Assembly (NCBI GenBank): GCA_024691135.1
Contig: JAILNZ010000005.1
Location: 1-33,692 of the forward strand
Source: Clostridiales bacterium
Lineage (GTDB): Bacteria; Bacillota; Clostridia; Saccharofermentanales; Saccharofermentanaceae
Direction of reading: 5' to 3'
Length of the DNA: 33,692 bases
The notes under the pieces are model-generated. The model made no database searches. It was not told the DNA's origin and saw only the letters and a program-made list of their open reading frames with translations. Shown piece after piece: positions 31,389 through 33,692 of this stretch; position 1 is the stretch's first letter, and every line of letters begins with the position of its first letter. A program made the translations under genes and the position numbers.

Positions 31389-32000
31389 ATGTTTATAGGC
31401 AAATGGAACAAGTCGGTCATATTGACATACATCGGGGCGATGTTCGCGGTAGCGGGAATCTTCCTCGCGTTTTCCGCGGACAAGATCACATATTCATACT
31501 GCTGTCTGATGATGGCGGGTATCTGTGATCTCTTTGACGGAATGGTCGCAAGAAGATGCAAGAGGACCGACGAGGAGAAGAGGTTCGGGATCGAACTTGA
31601 TTCGCTCGTTGATGTCATCAGTTTTATAGCTCTTCCGGTATGCATCTTTATCGCCATGGGACTTAAGCGCATATGGGATCTTCCGATCTTCATGCTGTTT
31701 TCGATATGCGGTGTCGCAAGGCTCGGATACTTTAACATCGCGACTGCCGACAGCGAGAAGGCGGTAAAGTTCTATACGGGTCTTCCGGTCACTTTCTCGG
31801 CACTGATCTTCCCACTTATCTATCTTCTCAAGGTGCCGCTTCCGAAGGGCATCTTCAAGTATGTCTTTGAAGGCGTGACAGTATTAGTCTCGATCCTTCA
31901 GATCCTTAAGATAAAGATCCCCAAGCCGAAGGGGATCTGGTACGGGATATTGGGACTTCTCGCGGCCGTCATGCTCACGGTCTATCTGGTCTTTTTGTGA
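31389..32000 (+). CDS. pssA: CDP-alcohol phosphatidyltransferase, PssA type
   Basis: A 203-residue membrane protein with the CDP-alcohol phosphatidyltransferase signature DG-x2-AR-x8-G-x3-D-x3-D: DGMVARRC, then a charged stretch, then FGIELDSLVDV. The two last Asp residues bind metal. Size and the downstream decarboxylase point to phosphatidylserine synthase of the Bacillus type (type II), which also includes archaetidylserine synthases. It would exchange CMP of a CDP-lipid for L-serine. I start at the ATG at 31389, one base after the upstream stop, with a weak GGTGA site. The ORF track's GTG at 31380 overlaps that stop and is an alternative. Assignment to serine rather than another alcohol rests on the neighbour. 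Confidence 0.85.
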   Translation: MFIGKWNKSVILTYIGAMFAVAGIFLAFSADKITYSYCCLMMAGICDLFDGMVARRCKRTDEEKRFGIELDSLVDVISFIALPVCIFIAMGLKRIWDLPIFMLFSICGVARLGYFNIATADSEKAVKFYTGLPVTFSALIFPLIYLLKVPLPKGIFKYVFEGVTVLVSILQILKIKIPKPKGIWYGILGLLAAVMLTVYLVFL

Positions 32001-32008
32001 GGGATGAT

Positions 32009-32866
32009 ATGAAGGTCTACGACAGACAGAAAAAAGAATATGAGACCTCTGATCAGTACGGTCAGGAGAAGCTTAGATTCCTCTATGAAAATGCTATCGG
32101 AAGACTGCTCCTTCGGCTCGCCGTGTCGCACTTTGTATCAGGGATCTATGGCAGTATCAATTCTCGAAAAAGCTCCGCTAAAAAGATACCCGGTTTTATC
32201 GAAAAGCATCATATCGACATGAGCGATTTTGAAGAGGAAAAATACGGAAGCTTCAATGAGTTTTTCGTAAGGAAGATAAGGCCGGAGAAAAGACCGTTCA
32301 GCATGAGAAAAGATGTCTTTATATCACCCGCGGATTCAAAGCTTCTCATGTACGGGATAGACGAAGATACGAAGCTTTTTATCAAGGGCAGGGAATATAC
32401 GCTCGACGAGATAACGGGAGGGACTTATACAGAAGGGTTTAAGGGCGGACATGCATTTGTCTTCAGGCTGTGCATGGACGATTATCACAGATACTGTTTT
32501 ATCGATGACGGGAAGGTCGTATCGGAAAAAAGGATAAAGGGAAGACTTCACACGGTAAGTTCCTTTTCGAGAGACCATAAGATCTATAAGGAGAACACGA
32601 GACAGGTAAGCGTCCTTAAGACGGAGAACTTCGGCATGGTCATCATGATAGAAGTCGGTGCGCTCCTGGTGGGAAAGATAGTTGATCATGACATCAAGGA
32701 GTTTAAGAAGGGGCAGGAGAAGGGTTACTTTGAGCCCGGCGGATCGACTGTTATAATCATTACCGGAGATAATATCGAAGTTGATGAAGACATTATGGAA
32801 CAAAGTTCAGCCGGGATAGAGACCAAGGTCAGATACGGCGAGAGGATAGGGACATCAAGATGCTGA
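32009..32866 (+). CDS. psd: Phosphatidylserine decarboxylase proenzyme
   Basis: A 285-residue proenzyme. It has FNEFFVRKIRPEKRPF and SPADS in the N-terminal half, DDYHRYCFID (catalytic His region), and the self-cleavage motif GGST at residues 244-247, where cleavage before Ser246 would create the pyruvoyl cofactor on a small alpha chain of about 40 residues. It converts phosphatidylserine, or archaetidylserine in archaea, to the ethanolamine lipid at the membrane. The ATG at 32009 follows GAGGG; the ORF track's GTG at 31997 is less likely. Its end overlaps the next start by 7 nt, so these genes are tightly coupled. Confidence 0.93.
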   Translation: MKVYDRQKKEYETSDQYGQEKLRFLYENAIGRLLLRLAVSHFVSGIYGSINSRKSSAKKIPGFIEKHHIDMSDFEEEKYGSFNEFFVRKIRPEKRPFSMRKDVFISPADSKLLMYGIDEDTKLFIKGREYTLDEITGGTYTEGFKGGHAFVFRLCMDDYHRYCFIDDGKVVSEKRIKGRLHTVSSFSRDHKIYKENTRQVSVLKTENFGMVIMIEVGALLVGKIVDHDIKEFKKGQEKGYFEPGGSTVIIITGDNIEVDEDIMEQSSAGIETKVRYGERIGTSRC

Positions 32867-33692
32867 AACGACTTCATATCTACTTCAAGGAACGTTATCC
32901 GATCATACCGAGACTTATACTCGGCATCATCGTTTTTCTCGAGATACATTTCATAATCCTTCTGAACCTGGGAGTTACGAAGGATCAGTTCAGGATCGGC
33001 ATTCAGGAATCCGTCGGTGCGTGGACGGTCTTCGCATTCCTTTTGTGGCTCAGGATCGCGGACGATCTCAAGGATTTTGAGACGGACAAGAGGCTGTTTC
33101 CGGACAGGCCCCTGCCGAGCGGAAGAGTATTCAAAAAAGATGTCATGGTCGCCTGCGTAGTAGTTCAGATCATAACGGTCGTCCTGAACGTCATCTTCAT
33201 GAGAAAATGCATCATCTTCTTCGTGATCTTATATATCTACGGATACCTGATGAGCAAGTGGTTCTTCAAGAAAAAGAAGATACAGCCGAGCCTTCCTCTG
33301 GCGCTCGTGACGCATAATCCGGTTCAGGCATTCATCAACCTCTACATCATCTCATTTACGGTCATAAAATACGACCTGCCGTTCTTTACGCTGACGAACA
33401 TCATGGCGCTCTGGACACTCTATTTTCCGGCTCTCATATGGGAGGTCTCAAGAAAGATCAAGGCGCCGAAGGACGAGAATGATTACACGACATACAGCAA
33501 GCTCTTCGGCTACAAGAAGGCGACACGTTTTGTACTCATACTTACGATCGCCGATATCATCACGAACTTTATCCTCGTTTGGAACCTGAACAAGATCTCG
33601 GTTTTGGTCCTGGCACTCCTCGTGTCATGGATGACGTGGAAGTTCATCCGGTTCATGAAGGACCCGGAAAAGTTCACGCTCGTAAACAAGGT
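32860..33692 (+). CDS. UbiA-family prenyltransferase, 3' end outside the window
   Basis: This gene is absent from the ORF track because it runs off the window; 277 codons are visible without a stop. The protein is a polytopic membrane protein. After the first two helices it carries the UbiA metal-binding motif LRIADDLKDFETDKRL, followed by FPDRPLPSG, the characteristic D-x3-D arrangement. UbiA enzymes transfer an isoprenoid chain from its diphosphate to an acceptor; the family includes DGGGP synthase of archaeal lipid synthesis and menaquinone and heme enzymes. The second Asp-rich motif of the family is not clear (a KIKAPKDENDY segment at about residue 200 stands there). The ATG overlaps the psd stop by 7 nt. 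Substrate not determined. Confidence 0.82.
   Translation, partial: MLKRLHIYFKERYPIIPRLILGIIVFLEIHFIILLNLGVTKDQFRIGIQESVGAWTVFAFLLWLRIADDLKDFETDKRLFPDRPLPSGRVFKKDVMVACVVVQIITVVLNVIFMRKCIIFFVILYIYGYLMSKWFFKKKKIQPSLPLALVTHNPVQAFINLYIISFTVIKYDLPFFTLTNIMALWTLYFPALIWEVSRKIKAPKDENDYTTYSKLFGYKKATRFVLILTIADIITNFILVWNLNKISVLVLALLVSWMTWKFIRFMKDPEKFTLVNK

Overview
The window is about 33.7 kb of bacterial chromosome. It most likely comes from an anaerobic member of the Clostridia (Bacillota). The reasons are AGGAGG-type ribosome binding sites before almost every gene, many short operons with overlapping start and stop codons, an XRE/ABC exporter pair, a LacI-like sensor fused to GGDEF, and a BceAB/MacB-like transporter next to its own two-component system. 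Genus cannot be fixed from the sequence; a gut or rumen Clostridia lineage is a guess. No phage, insertion sequence, rRNA or CRISPR locus was seen, and there is one tRNA.

Layout. (1) 1-2804: a plus-strand operon with the end of an unknown protein, an acyltransferase-3 membrane protein, a GNAT acetyltransferase and a cinnamoyl-esterase-like hydrolase. (2) 2937-5731: an XRE/TPR regulator and an ABC exporter. (3) 5818-7218: a small membrane protein convergent with an endonuclease/exonuclease/phosphatase-fold protein. (4) 7219-7726: a gene-free stretch with a mirrored array of CCAACC/GGTTGG elements about 42 bp apart. (5) 7727-9481: a tandem-Nudix protein divergent from a protein with a degenerate GGDEF domain. 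(6) 9660-11560: alanine dehydrogenase and a lipoprotein. (7) 11617-16749: response regulator, histidine kinase, ABC ATPase and a large FtsX-type permease, with a phased TTAAG operator before the ABC genes. (8) 16750-17235: a second 41-42 bp palindrome array. (9) 17236-18456: an MFS transporter. (10) 18490-24801, minus strand: a cyclic-di-GMP group made of a LacI-like/GGDEF cyclase, a FIST/EAL phosphodiesterase and, translationally coupled to it, a LacI-like sensor with no enzymatic domain. (11) 24913-28058: tRNA-Ala(CGC), a lipoprotein, a CDF metal exporter and a CPBP membrane protease. (12) 28284-33692: a tightly packed lipid operon with a CarS-like CDP-alcohol synthase, a rifampin-phosphotransferase-like dikinase, phosphatidylserine synthase, phosphatidylserine decarboxylase and a UbiA prenyltransferase cut by the window end.

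The most interesting parts are these. The terminal operon orders into a possible membrane-lipid route: phosphorylation or prenylation of a lipid alcohol, CDP activation, serine head group, then decarboxylation. Its gene content resembles the archaeal phospholipid pathway plus an unexpected His-domain phosphotransferase. The two palindrome arrays have a period of four DNA helical turns and regularly spaced A-tracts. The motif CTCGAAAA and its palindromic form TTTTCGAAAA are far more frequent than chance predicts. Counts of these motifs were made by eye.
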